Positions 44,781-55,283 of a DNA stretch of 64,000 bases are shown piece by piece; the first letter of the stretch is position 1; each line of letters opens with the position of its first letter. The position numbers were made by a program, and so were the translations under genes. Below the pieces are notes generated by a model that saw only the letters and a list, made by a program, of their open reading frames with translations, was not told where the DNA came from and ran no database searches. Source of the stretch: Bartonella ancashensis (GTDB taxonomy: Bacteria > Pseudomonadota > Alphaproteobacteria > Rhizobiales > Rhizobiaceae); the NCBI RefSeq assembly GCF_001281405.1, contig NZ_CP010401.1, positions 1,388,001-1,452,000 on the forward strand, written 5' to 3'.

Positions 44781-45052
44781 TATCTTAGTTTCATTATCCT
44801 AGTTTTTACCATAATATTTATTCAGAGTTTATTATCCCAGTGATTATTTATCATATCTTAACCAAACTGTTAGAAGGATATTCTGCTATCTTTTTCACGC
44901 TTATTAAATGGTGCAATAAACAACTACGTAGGAAACTCTTAAAGCATTCATTTCAGCTTTTTTTGTAATATCTGATGATATCACTTATCAAGTAAAATAC
45001 TAAAATATACAAAATTCAAGCTGATATTTTTTATACTGGGGGGAATTAAAAA

Positions 45053-46318
45053 ATGAGAAAAATAATGTCCAATATATCCCTGAAGAAATTTATGAATAAA
45101 AAGATTCTCGCTATTAATGTAACTTTTATAATTTTTACCTTTTTAACATTTTTCTCTTCATTTACGCACGCTAACGATGGTTTTAAACTGTGGATTCAAG
45201 ACTTTAAAAAAGTAGCCTTATTCTACGATATTTCATCATCTACATTCGATGCAGCCTTTGAAACAGTCCACACAATTGATCCTGAGGTACTGAGACGTGC
45301 AGCTTATCAACCAGAATTTATTGATTCGCCGTGGAACTATTTTGACAACCGCATTGATGACAGCGCTATTTTGGAAGGACGTAAGCATTCAAAAAAATGG
45401 GAACAATGGCTCGACAAGATCGAAAACCGTTTTGGTGTTAACCGTCATGTTCTTCTTGCCATTTGGTCAATAGAAAGCAGCTATGGCAAAGCTTTAGAAA
45501 ATGGTAGTGCAATGTATGATGCTATTCGTTCACTTGCAACTTTGGCCTATGCTGATAAAAAACGCGAAAAATATGCACGCTCACAGCTCATTGCTGCTAT
45601 GCAAATTCTACAAAGTGGTGAGATTCATCGTTCCCAACTTACTGGATCCTGGGCTGGTGCACTAGGACACACACAATTTATTCCAAGCAGTTACCTTGCT
45701 TATGCTGTTGATATGGATGGAGATGGGCGGCGTAATATTTGGACATCCATTCCAGATGCACTTGCTACTGCTGCTAATCTCCTCCGCATGAATGGCTGGC
45801 GATCTGATCTTTCTTGGGGACTAGAAGTAAAATTACCACATGGGAAACAGTTTTCAGAAAATTCACTTTCCTTTAAACAGTGGGCAGAACTGGGTGTACA
45901 AAGTGCAAATGGGCAACCCTTTCCCGCTCCTTCAGAGCAAGCAACCCTAAAATTGCTTGATGGGCAAGATGGACCTGCATTTTTGGTAACAAAAAATTTC
46001 TTTGTACTTAAGCGTTATAATAACGCAGATCGTTATGCTCTTGCAGTTTCTCTTCTTTCTGACCGCATTGCAGGACGCCCTGGATTAGTAAATGATTGGA
46101 ATCGCCCTTTCAAATCTATTACTTTCCAAGAGCGTATGGAATTGCAATCTCTTTTAGCCGCTCTTGGTGATTATGAAGGCGAAATAGACGGGAAGATTGG
46201 CACAGGTTCTAAGCAAGCAATTAAAGCTTTCCAGACACGCCATGGCCTACAAGTGAATGGGTATCCTAGTCACGAAATTCTCCTGCTTCTGAGAAAGGAA
46301 AAATCTAACGCACGATAA
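45053..46318 (+). CDS. MltB-type lytic murein transglycosylase
   Basis: The 421-residue exported enzyme cleaves peptidoglycan glycan strands. It has a signal peptide with an extended basic N-terminus (hydrophobic core at about residues 18-38, cleavage near THAND). The SLT_2/MltB domain has the catalytic Glu in LAIWSIESSYGKAL and GALGHTQFIPSSYLAYAVD. A C-terminal peptidoglycan-binding domain (LLAALGDYEGEIDGKIGTGS, AFQTRHGLQVNG) completes it. A GGGGGG run 9 nt upstream supports the first ATG, although internal ATGs at 45065 and 45092 are possible. Confidence 0.93.
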   Translation: MRKIMSNISLKKFMNKKILAINVTFIIFTFLTFFSSFTHANDGFKLWIQDFKKVALFYDISSSTFDAAFETVHTIDPEVLRRAAYQPEFIDSPWNYFDNRIDDSAILEGRKHSKKWEQWLDKIENRFGVNRHVLLAIWSIESSYGKALENGSAMYDAIRSLATLAYADKKREKYARSQLIAAMQILQSGEIHRSQLTGSWAGALGHTQFIPSSYLAYAVDMDGDGRRNIWTSIPDALATAANLLRMNGWRSDLSWGLEVKLPHGKQFSENSLSFKQWAELGVQSANGQPFPAPSEQATLKLLDGQDGPAFLVTKNFFVLKRYNNADRYALAVSLLSDRIAGRPGLVNDWNRPFKSITFQERMELQSLLAALGDYEGEIDGKIGTGSKQAIKAFQTRHGLQVNGYPSHEILLLLRKEKSNAR

Positions 46319-46796
46319 TCTTCAAGACCTTGCTCCACTTGTTGTACAAGATACTTGATTGATTTCTCTTCCTCATCTTTGTGAACGTGCTCAATGTCAA
46401 AGTAGGATGCAGCCAAGCAGAACAACTCTTCACCTTAAATTCCATGAAATTAGAAGACGACGTCTTACAGCCTTTCTATTCTTTCAAATAAAAAGGGAAT
46501 GTCCCGCTATTTACGAAAATTTCAAGCGCTATATAATCAAGCTTATTCGTATAGCGCAAGAAATAAAGAATGGCACAAAGCAAAGACATATTCCAATTTT
46601 TAATTGGAGGTCTTGTTACTACCTTAATATCGAAGAAAACCATAGAATAAACACTGAATACCAAAGCTAAAAAAATTTAAAATACTCTAGTACCAAACAA
46701 TGAATATACTGTGTATAGCTTCATCACCTTACCTCAATACACATAAACCCACCCAAATCAGAAATATATATTTCTAAAACGGTCCTCAAAAGGTCA
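46319..46796. other. Intergenic spacer between lytic transglycosylase and M3 peptidase
   Basis: About 480 bp between convergent genes. A TTG-initiated plus-strand frame of 103 codons (46359-46670) contains basic segments such as KLIRIAQEIKNGTK but matches no family I know and lacks a ribosome site. A short palindrome GAAATATATATTTC lies near 46771. No tRNA is visible. Confidence 0.5.
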
Positions 46797-46815
46797 GTAT
46801 AGCTTCACGCTATAC
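46797..46815 (-). terminator. Terminator hairpin of the M3 peptidase gene
   Basis: GTATAGC (46797-46803) and GCTATAC (46809-46815) form a perfect 7-bp stem with a 5-nt loop, 10 nt after the M3 peptidase stop. On the minus strand it is followed by TGACCTTTT, a modest T-tail. Confidence 0.55.
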
Positions 46816-46825
46816 CATTTATGTT

Positions 46826-48850
46826 TTATAATCCACGCTTTTCAATCATCGCATTTGGTGAAGGCAATCGTCCTCGAAAAGCTTTATAAAGTTCTTCAGG
46901 ATCAGCACTTCCTCCAGCAGAGTAAATAAAGCGCTTTAATCGGCAGGCAAGTTCTGGATTAAAAACATCACCTGTTTCTTCAAAAGCCTGGAATGCATCA
47001 GCATCAAGAACTTCTGACCACATATAAGAGTAATAACCAGCAGCATAACCACCCCCCGAAAATATATGTGCAAAATGAGGAGAACGATGACGCATAACAA
47101 TCGTTTCAGGCATTTGCAGTCTTTCTAATTCTTTACGCTCAAACAGTATAGGATCGCTAACAACTTCCTCCCGATGAAAAGCAATATCTATTAAAGCAGA
47201 TGCAATAAATTCAACTGCATAAAAACCAGAATTGAATGTACGCGCTGCTAAAATTTTATCCAACAAATCTTGAGACATGGGAAGGCCTGTTTTCACGTGA
47301 GTAGCATAAGATTTCAGCACCTCTGGCACCGTCAACCAATGTTCATAAAGTTGAGAAGGTAATTCAACAAAATCAAGTGCAACAGACGTTCCCGCTACAG
47401 ATGGCCAAACCACATCAGAAAGCAGACCGTGCAACGCGTGCCCAAACTCGTGAAAAAGTGTACGCGCATCATCAAGCGACAAAAGAGCACTTTCTCCCCT
47501 TGAAGGCTTAGCAAAGTTACAGACATTATACACGATAGGCTTTTGTCCACCACCCAACTTATGCTGCAATTGCAATTTGCTCATCCACGCACCAGAACGT
47601 TTTGAAGAACGTGCAAAATAATCACCAATAAAATATCCAAACACAATTCCATCAATTTTTTTCACTTCCCATAAACGTGCATCAGGATGCCAAAGTGTAA
47701 TGGATGTATTCTCTTCAAATGAAATTCCAAAAAGTTTTCCTGCAACTGCAAAAGCAGCTTCAATCATGCAATCAAGCTGAAAATGGTTCTTTATCTCAGA
47801 TTCATCAAAAGAGAATTGCTTAGCACGCAACTTTTCAGCGTAATAACGCCAATCCCAAATTTCAAAAGCTTCACTCATTCCTTGACTTTTCGAAAAGTTC
47901 TGTAATTCAGCTTGTTCAACAGCAGCCTTAGCTCTTGCCTTTTCCCAAATGGGAATAAGCAAGTTTGTTACGGAATCAACACTTTTAGCCATCGTATCGT
48001 CAAGTTTAAAATCCGCAAAAGACTTATATCCCAACAATTTGGCTTTCTCACCCCGAAGCGTGATAATTTTTGTAATAATCTCCCGATTATCATTACCATT
48101 ACCATTTTCACCACGTTTAAACCAAGCTTGACACGCTATTTTACGTAAATCACGGCGGTGAGAAAATTTTAAGAATGGCTCAACGATTGAACGTGCTAGT
48201 GTTAATGCATAGCCCTCCTTGTGCCCCCTTTCACGAGCACCTTCTTGCATCGAACCAACAAGATTATCTGGTAAACCAGACAAATCTTCTTTATCCAAAA
48301 ACAAAACCCAAGAGGCTTCATCTTGAAGTACATTCTGACCGAAGGTAGCTTCTAATAAAGCCAACTTCTCATCTATCTCAGCAAGACGTTCTTTACTTTC
48401 TTCATTGAGATTTGCACCGCTACGTACAAACTTTTTCCACCATATTTCAATAACTCGTCTTGTTTCGCTGTCATATATCCCCCCCTGCATTTGTCTATAA
48501 AGCACACTCATTTTCGCGAATATACGTGCATCCATCATAATTTTTGAATAATGGCGAGAAAGCTTTACAACAAACTCTTGTTCTAATTGTTGAATCAATA
48601 AATTGCTATGTGCACCTGAACGTAAAAAAAATATTGAACATACGCGGTCGAGTGCTTTACCAGAAAGTTCAAAAGGTTGCAAAAAATTTTCAAGCGTTGG
48701 AGATTCTTCCACAATTGCAATTTTTTCTATTTCTTCTTCAGCTTCTTTGAGAGCCTCATCAAAAGCAGGCCTAAAATCATCATCATTTATTGAGGCAAAA
48801 TCCGGAAGGCCTGAAAACCCTTTCCAATCTAATACCGCTTCCTTCGTCAT
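46826..48850 (-). CDS. M3-family zinc oligopeptidase (peptidyl-dipeptidase Dcp-like)
   Basis: The 674-residue protein is an M3 metallopeptidase. It has the zinc-binding HExxH in LFHEFGHALHGLLSD with the third ligand region downstream (DFVELPSQLYEHW), the C-terminal SGGGYAAGYYSYMWSEVLDADAF, and a long helical N-terminal part. No signal peptide is present, so it acts in the cytoplasm on short peptides. The ATG at 48850 (MTKEAVLDW) fits the family N-terminus and a GGGG site better than 48868. Dcp and oligopeptidase A cannot be separated confidently, though the C-terminal part fits Dcp. Confidence 0.93.
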   Translation of the reverse strand: MTKEAVLDWKGFSGLPDFASINDDDFRPAFDEALKEAEEEIEKIAIVEESPTLENFLQPFELSGKALDRVCSIFFLRSGAHSNLLIQQLEQEFVVKLSRHYSKIMMDARIFAKMSVLYRQMQGGIYDSETRRVIEIWWKKFVRSGANLNEESKERLAEIDEKLALLEATFGQNVLQDEASWVLFLDKEDLSGLPDNLVGSMQEGARERGHKEGYALTLARSIVEPFLKFSHRRDLRKIACQAWFKRGENGNGNDNREIITKIITLRGEKAKLLGYKSFADFKLDDTMAKSVDSVTNLLIPIWEKARAKAAVEQAELQNFSKSQGMSEAFEIWDWRYYAEKLRAKQFSFDESEIKNHFQLDCMIEAAFAVAGKLFGISFEENTSITLWHPDARLWEVKKIDGIVFGYFIGDYFARSSKRSGAWMSKLQLQHKLGGGQKPIVYNVCNFAKPSRGESALLSLDDARTLFHEFGHALHGLLSDVVWPSVAGTSVALDFVELPSQLYEHWLTVPEVLKSYATHVKTGLPMSQDLLDKILAARTFNSGFYAVEFIASALIDIAFHREEVVSDPILFERKELERLQMPETIVMRHRSPHFAHIFSGGGYAAGYYSYMWSEVLDADAFQAFEETGDVFNPELACRLKRFIYSAGGSADPEELYKAFRGRLPSPNAMIEKRGL

Positions 48851-49126
48851 AACACCCCATACCTCCATTATACGCCAAAAATGAAATAACCGTCTTTACA
48901 ATATGCACTAATAACGATAGACCGTCCCTTAGCATATCTTTTTTATTTCAAAGTCTACATTTCAACACAAAAAACTTCACTCTAAAGAATAAAACCGCTT
49001 AAATTATACTATTAATGATGACTGAAGTAATTAAATAGCTATCTTCTTTAATTATTCATAATTTTAATTCACCCCTTTTTGTATTTCCAGATTTATAACT
49101 CTCTAACTTTTGGAAGGTGCTTAAGC

Positions 49127-50503
49127 ATGACTAAAATTGAAACACCATTCGACTCCGCAATATTTTCTCCAGAGAAGCTTGCCGAAGAACTAAAAAATCG
49201 GCATTTCGCCGACTCCATTGATATAATCAACGGTCTTGACATAATGGAGCGTGTGGCTACTCTTAATTTTCTACCGCTTGATTATACTATTGAACTTTTC
49301 AATAAACCGGAGCTTGAACAATCAGCAGCTATTCTTGAACTCTTACCTATTAATCGTTCTGTCGAGATTCTTGACGGTATGTCCGCAGATGCGGCAACAG
49401 ACCTTTTCCAAGAAATGAGTGAAGAAACTCGAACACAACTTTATGCCTTACTAAACCCCTTAACACGAACTGAACTAAAAAAACTAACTAGCTATCCAGA
49501 TCATACAGCTGGTGCTTTAATGACAACAGAATTCATAGCTGTTCCAGCGGACTGGACTGTACAAAAAACTCTGGATCATATTCGTGATGTTGAACAAACA
49601 CGCGAAACAGTTTACACAAGCTATGTTGTTGATCCTGCAACAGGCTCTCTTATAAAAGCTGTCTCACTTCGTAGTCTCATTCTTGCTTCACCTAGTGATA
49701 AAATTCTTAACGTCTCTACACATGATGAACCAATTACAATATCACCGCTTACAGACCATGAAGATGTTGCTCGCCTTTTTAGACGCCACGATCTTCTTTC
49801 CGTACCAGTTGTTGATGATAGCAACCACGTCATTGGTATTGTAACAGTTGATGATGTTCTTGACACAATAGTCGATGAAATGAGCGAGGATACACATAAA
49901 TTCGGAGGATTAGAAGCCCTTGATAAACCCTACATGCAAGTAGGATTTCTTGGCATGATGAAAAAACGTGGTGGCTGGCTTGCACTTCTTTTCATGGGTG
50001 AAATGTTAACAGCTAGCGCTATGCAACATTTTGAAGATGAACTCGAAAAAGCACTCGTTCTTACACTATTTATTCCTCTCATTATGAGCTCAGGAGGAAA
50101 CTCAGGATCACAAGCCACATCAATCATCATTCGTGCATTGGCTTTACGTGAACTCACACTGAAAAACTGGTGGAAAGTTATCATCCGTGAAATTCCAGCC
50201 GGGATAACTCTTGGTCTTTTGCTCGGAAGCATTGGAATAGTGCGTATTATTACATGGCAACAACTTGGTATCTATGATTACGGTGAACATTGGATGTTTG
50301 TCGCATTAACAGTGGGAACAGCATTAGTTGGAGTTGTTACATTTGGCTCTTTATCTGGCTCTATGCTTCCTTTTATCCTAAAGTCTTTTAAATTTGATCC
50401 AGCAAGCGCCTCAGCTCCTTTTGTTGCAACTTTAGTAGATGTTATGGGAATCATAATCTACTTTTCCATTGCTTCTCTCATCTTATCTGGAACTTTGCTT
50501 TAA
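49127..50503 (+). CDS. mgtE: Magnesium transporter MgtE
   Basis: MgtE is a Mg2+-gated magnesium channel. The 458-residue protein has the N domain (LPLDYTIELF, MSADAATDLFQEM), a CBS pair at about residues 130-255 (DHTAGALMTTEFIAVPADWT, VDDSNHVIGIVTVDDVLDTI) and five C-terminal membrane helices. The pore motif region is LIMSSGGNSGSQATSIIIRAL. The ATG at 49127 has GGAAGG upstream and is preferred to a TTG at 49079. A terminator follows at 50521-50577, so it is a single-gene unit. Confidence 0.96.
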   Translation: MTKIETPFDSAIFSPEKLAEELKNRHFADSIDIINGLDIMERVATLNFLPLDYTIELFNKPELEQSAAILELLPINRSVEILDGMSADAATDLFQEMSEETRTQLYALLNPLTRTELKKLTSYPDHTAGALMTTEFIAVPADWTVQKTLDHIRDVEQTRETVYTSYVVDPATGSLIKAVSLRSLILASPSDKILNVSTHDEPITISPLTDHEDVARLFRRHDLLSVPVVDDSNHVIGIVTVDDVLDTIVDEMSEDTHKFGGLEALDKPYMQVGFLGMMKKRGGWLALLFMGEMLTASAMQHFEDELEKALVLTLFIPLIMSSGGNSGSQATSIIIRALALRELTLKNWWKVIIREIPAGITLGLLLGSIGIVRIITWQQLGIYDYGEHWMFVALTVGTALVGVVTFGSLSGSMLPFILKSFKFDPASASAPFVATLVDVMGIIIYFSIASLILSGTLL

Positions 50504-50520
50504 TACTTTGACGTAAGATA

Positions 50521-50577
50521 AACACACGCAATTAACATCTCTCCTTTCCATGAGTGATTTATTGCGTGTTTTGTTTT
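50521..50577 (+). terminator. Rho-independent terminator after mgtE
   Basis: AACACACGCAAT (50521-50532) pairs with ATTGCGTGTTTT (50561-50572) over about 11 positions with one G-U type pair. A long loop separates the arms and GTTTTAAC follows. It begins 17 nt after the mgtE stop. Confidence 0.6.
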
Positions 50578-50758
50578 AACAGCCGCACAAATTTGAATAT
50601 CCTTTAAAAGACCTGAAAATTTTAAAAATACTTTCTATAAAAAAGTTCTTCCTCTTCCAAAATTGCAAAAAAGCTTGTAAAAGCCTCAGACCACAAGATA
50701 ATGAAATATGAAAAATTTATCTCAAATGAAATTTTGTTGAACAAAAAGAAGAAAATTT

Positions 50759-52585
50759 ATGCAATTGCGAAATATCGCCATCATTGCCCACGTTGATCAC
50801 GGCAAAACAACGCTTGTGGACGGGCTTCTCAAACAATCTGGAAACTTCCGCGATAATCAGCGTACTAGCGAGCGGATGATGGATTCTAATGATATTGAAA
50901 AAGAACGAGGTATTACAATATTAGCAAAGGCAACATCTGTTGTCTGGAAAGATACCCGAATTAACATCGTTGATACCCCTGGTCACGCTGACTTTGGTGG
51001 AGAGGTTGAACGCATTCTCAATATGGTAGATGGAGCAATTGTTCTTGTTGATGCAGCTGAAGGTCCTATGCCACAAACAAAATTTGTTGTTGGAAAAGCG
51101 CTAAAAGTAGGACTCCGTCCCATTGTTGTTATTAACAAAATTGATCGACCAGATGCACGTGCAGATGAAGTTATTAATGAGGTGTTTGATCTTTTTGCAG
51201 CTCTTGATGCAACTGATGAACAACTTGATTTACCTATACTTTACGGATCTGGTCGTGACGGATGGATGGCTGAAAATCCTGAAGGACCTAAAGACCAAGG
51301 ATTAAGCTCTTTATTTGATCTTATTGTCCGCCATGTTCCTTTACCTTCTGTGGCAGAGGGACCATTTCGCATGATAGGAACCATTCTTGAAGCAGATCCA
51401 TTTTTAGGTCGTGTTATTACAGGTAGAATTCATTCAGGGTCTATTAAGCCTAACCAAAATATTAAGGTTATTGGGCAAGATGGGAAACTTTTAGAAACTG
51501 GGCGGATTTCAAAAATTTTAGCATTCCGTGGACTGGAACGACAACCTATCGAAGAAGGTATTGCAGGTGATATTGTAGCAATTTCAGGTCTCCAAAAAGG
51601 AACTGTCGCTGATACTTTTTGTGACCCTTCAGTTCATGAGCCTCTCGTTGCCCAACCAGTTGATCCTCCTACTGTCACCATGAGCTTTTTGGTGAATGAT
51701 AGTCCTCTTGCTGGAACAGAAGGAGATAAAGTAACAAGTCGTGTCATCCGTGACCGCCTGCTAAAAGAAGCAGAAGGAAATGTAGCCCTAAAAATTGAAG
51801 AATCTGCAGACAAAGACTCTTTTTACGTTTCAGGAAGAGGGGAGTTACAATTAGCTGTTCTCATTGAAAATATGCGTAGGGAAGGTTTTGAGTTAAGTGT
51901 TTCACGCCCACGTGTTGTCATGAAAAAAAATGAAGATGGGATAACATTAGAACCAATAGAAGAAGTTTTAATCGATGTCGATGAAGAATATTCTGGAACC
52001 GTTGTACAAAAAATGTCACAACGCAAAGGAGAAATGATTGAACTGCGTCCCTCTGGCGGTAACCGCGTGCGCCTTGTCTTTTATGCACCAACTCGGGGGC
52101 TTATCGGTTATCAATCAGAATTATTAACTGATACACGCGGTACAGCCATTATGAATCGTCTGTTCCACGCTTACGAGCCTTATAAAGGAGAAATTGATGG
52201 TCGTATTAATGGCGTTATGATCTCAAATGATAGTGGAGAAGCTGTTGCTTACGCACTTTTTAATCTTGAAGATCGTGGGCCTATGATTATCAATGCTGGT
52301 GTTAAAGTTTATCAAGGAATGATTATCGGCATACATTCGCGTAACAATGATTTAGAGGTGAATGTTTTAAAAGGAAAAAAATTAACTAACATGCGAGCTG
52401 CTGGAAAAGACGAAGCTGTTAAGTTAACACCTCCCATTAAAATGACGTTGGAGCGCGCACTTTCTTGGATACAGGATGATGAACTTGTGGAGGTAACTCC
52501 TAAAAATATCCGTCTACGCAAACTTTATTTAGACCCTAATGAACGTAAACGTTTTGAAAAAGCACGTTCATCAACTCTTAATTAA
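50759..52585 (+). CDS. typA: Ribosome-associated GTPase TypA/BipA
   Basis: TypA is a translational GTPase that assists ribosome assembly and stress adaptation. The 608-residue protein has the P-loop [15 protein letters not shown], switch [23 protein letters not shown] and [16 protein letters not shown]. The elongation-factor domains II, III and V and the TypA-specific C-terminal domain ([36 protein letters not shown]) follow. Length is typical. ppa follows 36 nt downstream. Confidence 0.98.
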   Translation: MQLRNIAIIAHVDHGKTTLVDGLLKQSGNFRDNQRTSERMMDSNDIEKERGITILAKATSVVWKDTRINIVDTPGHADFGGEVERILNMVDGAIVLVDAAEGPMPQTKFVVGKALKVGLRPIVVINKIDRPDARADEVINEVFDLFAALDATDEQLDLPILYGSGRDGWMAENPEGPKDQGLSSLFDLIVRHVPLPSVAEGPFRMIGTILEADPFLGRVITGRIHSGSIKPNQNIKVIGQDGKLLETGRISKILAFRGLERQPIEEGIAGDIVAISGLQKGTVADTFCDPSVHEPLVAQPVDPPTVTMSFLVNDSPLAGTEGDKVTSRVIRDRLLKEAEGNVALKIEESADKDSFYVSGRGELQLAVLIENMRREGFELSVSRPRVVMKKNEDGITLEPIEEVLIDVDEEYSGTVVQKMSQRKGEMIELRPSGGNRVRLVFYAPTRGLIGYQSELLTDTRGTAIMNRLFHAYEPYKGEIDGRINGVMISNDSGEAVAYALFNLEDRGPMIINAGVKVYQGMIIGIHSRNNDLEVNVLKGKKLTNMRAAGKDEAVKLTPPIKMTLERALSWIQDDELVEVTPKNIRLRKLYLDPNERKRFEKARSSTLN

Positions 52586-52621
52586 ATACACTCTTAATTC
52601 TTCTTTAAAAAGGATATTAAC

Positions 52622-53164
52622 ATGAATATCAAAGAGATTCCTATTGGTAATAATCCACCAAATGATGTCAATGTCATTATAGAAGTGCCTGTTGATAGCC
52701 AACCTATAAAATATGAAATGGATAAAAAATCAGGATTATTATTTGTTGATCGCTTTCTTTACACACCAATGGTCTACCCTGGTAACTATGGCTTCATTCC
52801 ACACACACTCTCCGAGGATAACGATCCTATCGATGTTCTTATCTGTAATACCCGTCCACTTCTTCCAGGTTGTGTTATAAATGTTTGCCCAATTGGTGCC
52901 CTCATGATGGAAGACGATGGAGGAAAAGATGAAAAGATTATTGCCGTACCAACCCATAAATTAACGCAACAGTATGTTAACATTCATAATTATACGGACC
53001 TTCCAGATATTACGTTGAAGAAAATTGAACACTTTTTTGAACATTATAAGGATCTTGAACCTGGAAAATGGGCAAAAATTGAAGGTTGGCGTGATAAGGA
53101 TTTTGCGTGTAACTTAATTAAGAAAGCAATTGAACGCTGTAACAACGATCTTTCAAAAAATTAA
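52622..53164 (+). CDS. ppa: Inorganic pyrophosphatase
   Basis: This soluble family I pyrophosphatase pulls biosynthetic reactions forward by hydrolysing PPi. The 180-residue protein contains [20 protein letters not shown], the metal-binding signature [22 protein letters not shown] and [20 protein letters not shown] lies upstream of the ATG. It follows typA and is convergent with the DUF167 gene. Confidence 0.97.
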   Translation: MNIKEIPIGNNPPNDVNVIIEVPVDSQPIKYEMDKKSGLLFVDRFLYTPMVYPGNYGFIPHTLSEDNDPIDVLICNTRPLLPGCVINVCPIGALMMEDDGGKDEKIIAVPTHKLTQQYVNIHNYTDLPDITLKKIEHFFEHYKDLEPGKWAKIEGWRDKDFACNLIKKAIERCNNDLSKN

Positions 53165-53191
53165 ATTCATTTCAGTAGAATTTTGATTCTA

Positions 53192-53515
53192 TCATTTTTG
53201 TGCAGATGAATAAATACTTAAATGTTGCAATATCATTTCCAATTTCTCCAATTTTCCTGAAAAATGAACTTGTTTATAACGTGATGTTGCGCCATTTTTA
53301 AGAGTAATGAAAAGGGGAGGGATTCCCCATAATTTTGCTAAAAATTTAATTAATTCTCTGTTTGCTCGACCGTTCTCAGGAACAGAGCAAACGCGCACAA
53401 CCAAATGCTGCTTTCCATCGTTCCTGTCTTCAATCCCAACTATGCCATTCGCTGAAGATTTCGGTACTAAGCGTACAAATAAAAGCAAGCCAGAAGCGTC
53501 AACTCGATAAAACAC
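53192..53515 (-). CDS. DUF167 (YggU-type) protein
   Basis: The 107-residue protein matches the DUF167/UPF0235 family: VRLVPKSSANGIVGIEDRN, a VRVCSVPENGRANRELIKFL signature and late LKNGATSRYKQVHFSG. The function is unknown; members are small alpha/beta proteins. The start codon appears to be GTG at 53515. It follows the YggT gene by 29 nt on the same strand, and the yggT-yggU pairing is conserved in many proteobacteria. Confidence 0.9.
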   Translation of the reverse strand: MFYRVDASGLLLFVRLVPKSSANGIVGIEDRNDGKQHLVVRVCSVPENGRANRELIKFLAKLWGIPPLFITLKNGATSRYKQVHFSGKLEKLEMILQHLSIYSSAQK

Positions 53516-53544
53516 CTTTATCTGCCTAAAATATCAATCTTCAC

Positions 53545-53838
53545 TTAAAAAAACATACCTGCGTAAGCACGCCACATAAAGATACGTACAAAATAAATAG
53601 CCATAAAGACAACAATAGGTGAGACATCAAGCGCTCCAAAACTTGGTAAGAAAGCCCGAACGCGATCTAAAACTGGTTCTGTAATCTGGTAGAGAAAATC
53701 TCTCATCGCCACAACTAATGGATTGCGCGCATTAATGATATCAAATGCACAAAGCCAATAAAAAACAGCATTCGCTATCAAAAGAACAATATATAAACTA
53801 AGCGCAAAGTCAGCCACACAAAGAAATGCATAAACCAC
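53545..53838 (-). CDS. YggT-family membrane protein
   Basis: The 97-residue protein has two hydrophobic segments, at about residues 8-29 and 65-88, and the family motif DFLYQITEPVLDRVRAFLPSF. YggT proteins are inner-membrane proteins of uncertain function, linked to osmotic tolerance or cell-division factors in some bacteria. The start is GTG at 53838, supported by AAAGGA about 9-10 nt upstream. It precedes the DUF167 gene. Confidence 0.92.
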   Translation of the reverse strand: MVYAFLCVADFALSLYIVLLIANAVFYWLCAFDIINARNPLVVAMRDFLYQITEPVLDRVRAFLPSFGALDVSPIVVFMAIYFVRIFMWRAYAGMFF

Positions 53839-54034
53839 TTCTCGTTTCCTTTATCAGTAACAAAGGAAAACATGACACAAAATCCTCGGTCCATCTAGAA
53901 AATCCCACACTTTCCTCTAAACTAAAAACGAAGAATCTTAATAAACAAAAAAGAAAGAGTAGATAGCCCCCCTCATTTAACCAATTCAGCTATCTTATTA
54001 TTCACAGCAAAAACCGCTTTCACCCTATCTGATC

Positions 54035-54595
54035 TTACTTCTGCAAGGACGTTAAACGATTAAGAGCATCGCTAAAACCGTCTAATTGAACAAATAAAGT
54101 ATCCAAATTAGGCTCACCTGGAGCAGCAACTGTCATAGCCAATTTCAACTGCTTACCTGAACGTAAAGATGACACAAAATTCTTATCAAAGGCGACTGGG
54201 ACAACACAACCCGCTGGAACACAGGTTCTAATGTTAGTCTCTATAACAGACTTTGAATCATCTACATGCAGACGAATAGGTTTGGAAACCAATACACCAA
54301 AAGGTACTGTTAAATTCCCAGATACACCATTCGCATCAAGAATGATATTCATAGCTAACACCACACGATCTTGGTCATTAACCTCTTGACGAAGCATTAT
54401 GCAAACTCTTTTGCCTTCTTGCACACCACAATTAACGCTCCATAAACCATAAGTTTCAGTTAATGAAGACGCACCATTAGGAAGAACATTTGTAGAGGGT
54501 TTTACCGCCACCGGTAATTTTGAGTTCTGAGCAAATACAACAGAAGAAATACTCAAAAAAGCAGGAATTATAAAGAAATTTAATAATTTTTTCAT
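54035..54595 (-). CDS. ialB: Invasion-associated locus B family protein
   Basis: The 186-residue secreted protein has a signal peptide (MKKLLNFFIIPAFLSISSVV, cleavage after VFA). The IalB domain shows TYGLWSVNCGVQEGKRVCIM, VLAMNIILDANG, a GNLTVPFGVLVSKPIRLHVD segment and TCVPAGCVVPVAFD. Four cysteines could form two disulfides. IalB-family proteins are outer-membrane or periplasmic; in Bartonella bacilliformis IalB is tied to erythrocyte invasion. It lies directly downstream of ialA/rppH, the classical ialAB order. Other IalB paralogues may exist elsewhere in the genome. Confidence 0.93.
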   Translation of the reverse strand: MKKLLNFFIIPAFLSISSVVFAQNSKLPVAVKPSTNVLPNGASSLTETYGLWSVNCGVQEGKRVCIMLRQEVNDQDRVVLAMNIILDANGVSGNLTVPFGVLVSKPIRLHVDDSKSVIETNIRTCVPAGCVVPVAFDKNFVSSLRSGKQLKLAMTVAAPGEPNLDTLFVQLDGFSDALNRLTSLQK

Positions 54596-54702
54596 TTTAC
54601 ATCTAGTTCCTCAAATAAAATAGAATCATCTCTATTGTTCATGATATCCTCCTTATGATACTAAAAGACCGCAGTAAAAAACAATGCTTTATAATTGCAA
54701 AC

Positions 54703-55224
54703 TCATAAATATTGAATACTATTTCGGAATTCGTTAACGACTCTTTTATACACATGTCTCTTAAAAAAGACAACCATTGAAGGAACCTTTTCTAGATCAA
54801 CCCATCTCCATTGATCAAATTCTACTTTGTCATCGTCTTGTAGCGAATTAAGAGAAATTTCAGAAGGATCACCCATGAAGTAGAAAGCAAACCATTTTTG
54901 TGTTTGTCCACGATATTGGCTTCCAAATATACGCCTGGTGATATTTTCAGGAAAATCATACGAAAACCAACTCTCTGCCTCTTTAAGAAGTTTTATAGAT
55001 TTCATACCTGTTTCCTCATAAAGCTCACGGTATGCTGCATCTAAAGGCTTTTCTCCCTTGTCAATGCCACCTTGAGGAAGTTGCCAAAGCTCGAATGTAC
55101 TAGTATACACATGAGAAGACTTCACTAAACGGCGCCCAACCCAAACTTTCCACTCATCATTAAACACAAGCATTCCAACCCCTTTTCGATATGGAAGATC
55201 TCCAAAATCGATAGTTACATCCAT
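54703..55224 (-). CDS. rppH: RNA pyrophosphohydrolase RppH / IalA (Nudix)
   Basis: This 173-residue Nudix hydrolase removes pyrophosphate from mRNA 5' ends and hydrolyses dinucleoside polyphosphates. It is the protein known in Bartonella as IalA. It contains YRKGVGMLVFN, WQLPQGGIDKGEKP and the Nudix box GGIDKGEKPLDAAYRELYEE, then TG, plus QKWFAFYFMG typical of RppH. The ATG at 55224 with AGGAAAG upstream is preferred to the longer frame starting at 55278. It lies between ctpA and ialB. Confidence 0.95.
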   Translation of the reverse strand: MDVTIDFGDLPYRKGVGMLVFNDEWKVWVGRRLVKSSHVYTSTFELWQLPQGGIDKGEKPLDAAYRELYEETGMKSIKLLKEAESWFSYDFPENITRRIFGSQYRGQTQKWFAFYFMGDPSEISLNSLQDDDKVEFDQWRWVDLEKVPSMVVFFKRHVYKRVVNEFRNSIQYL

Positions 55225-55283
55225 GACCGTATCTTTCCTAAAGCACCCGCTCACGTTAAAAGCGAAAGTTGTGTACACATATT

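Noticed and set aside
46359..46670. 103-codon plus-strand frame after the lytic transglycosylase
   Set aside because: It starts with TTG, has no ribosome site, no recognisable domain and an odd composition. It may be a gene relic, but I cannot name one.
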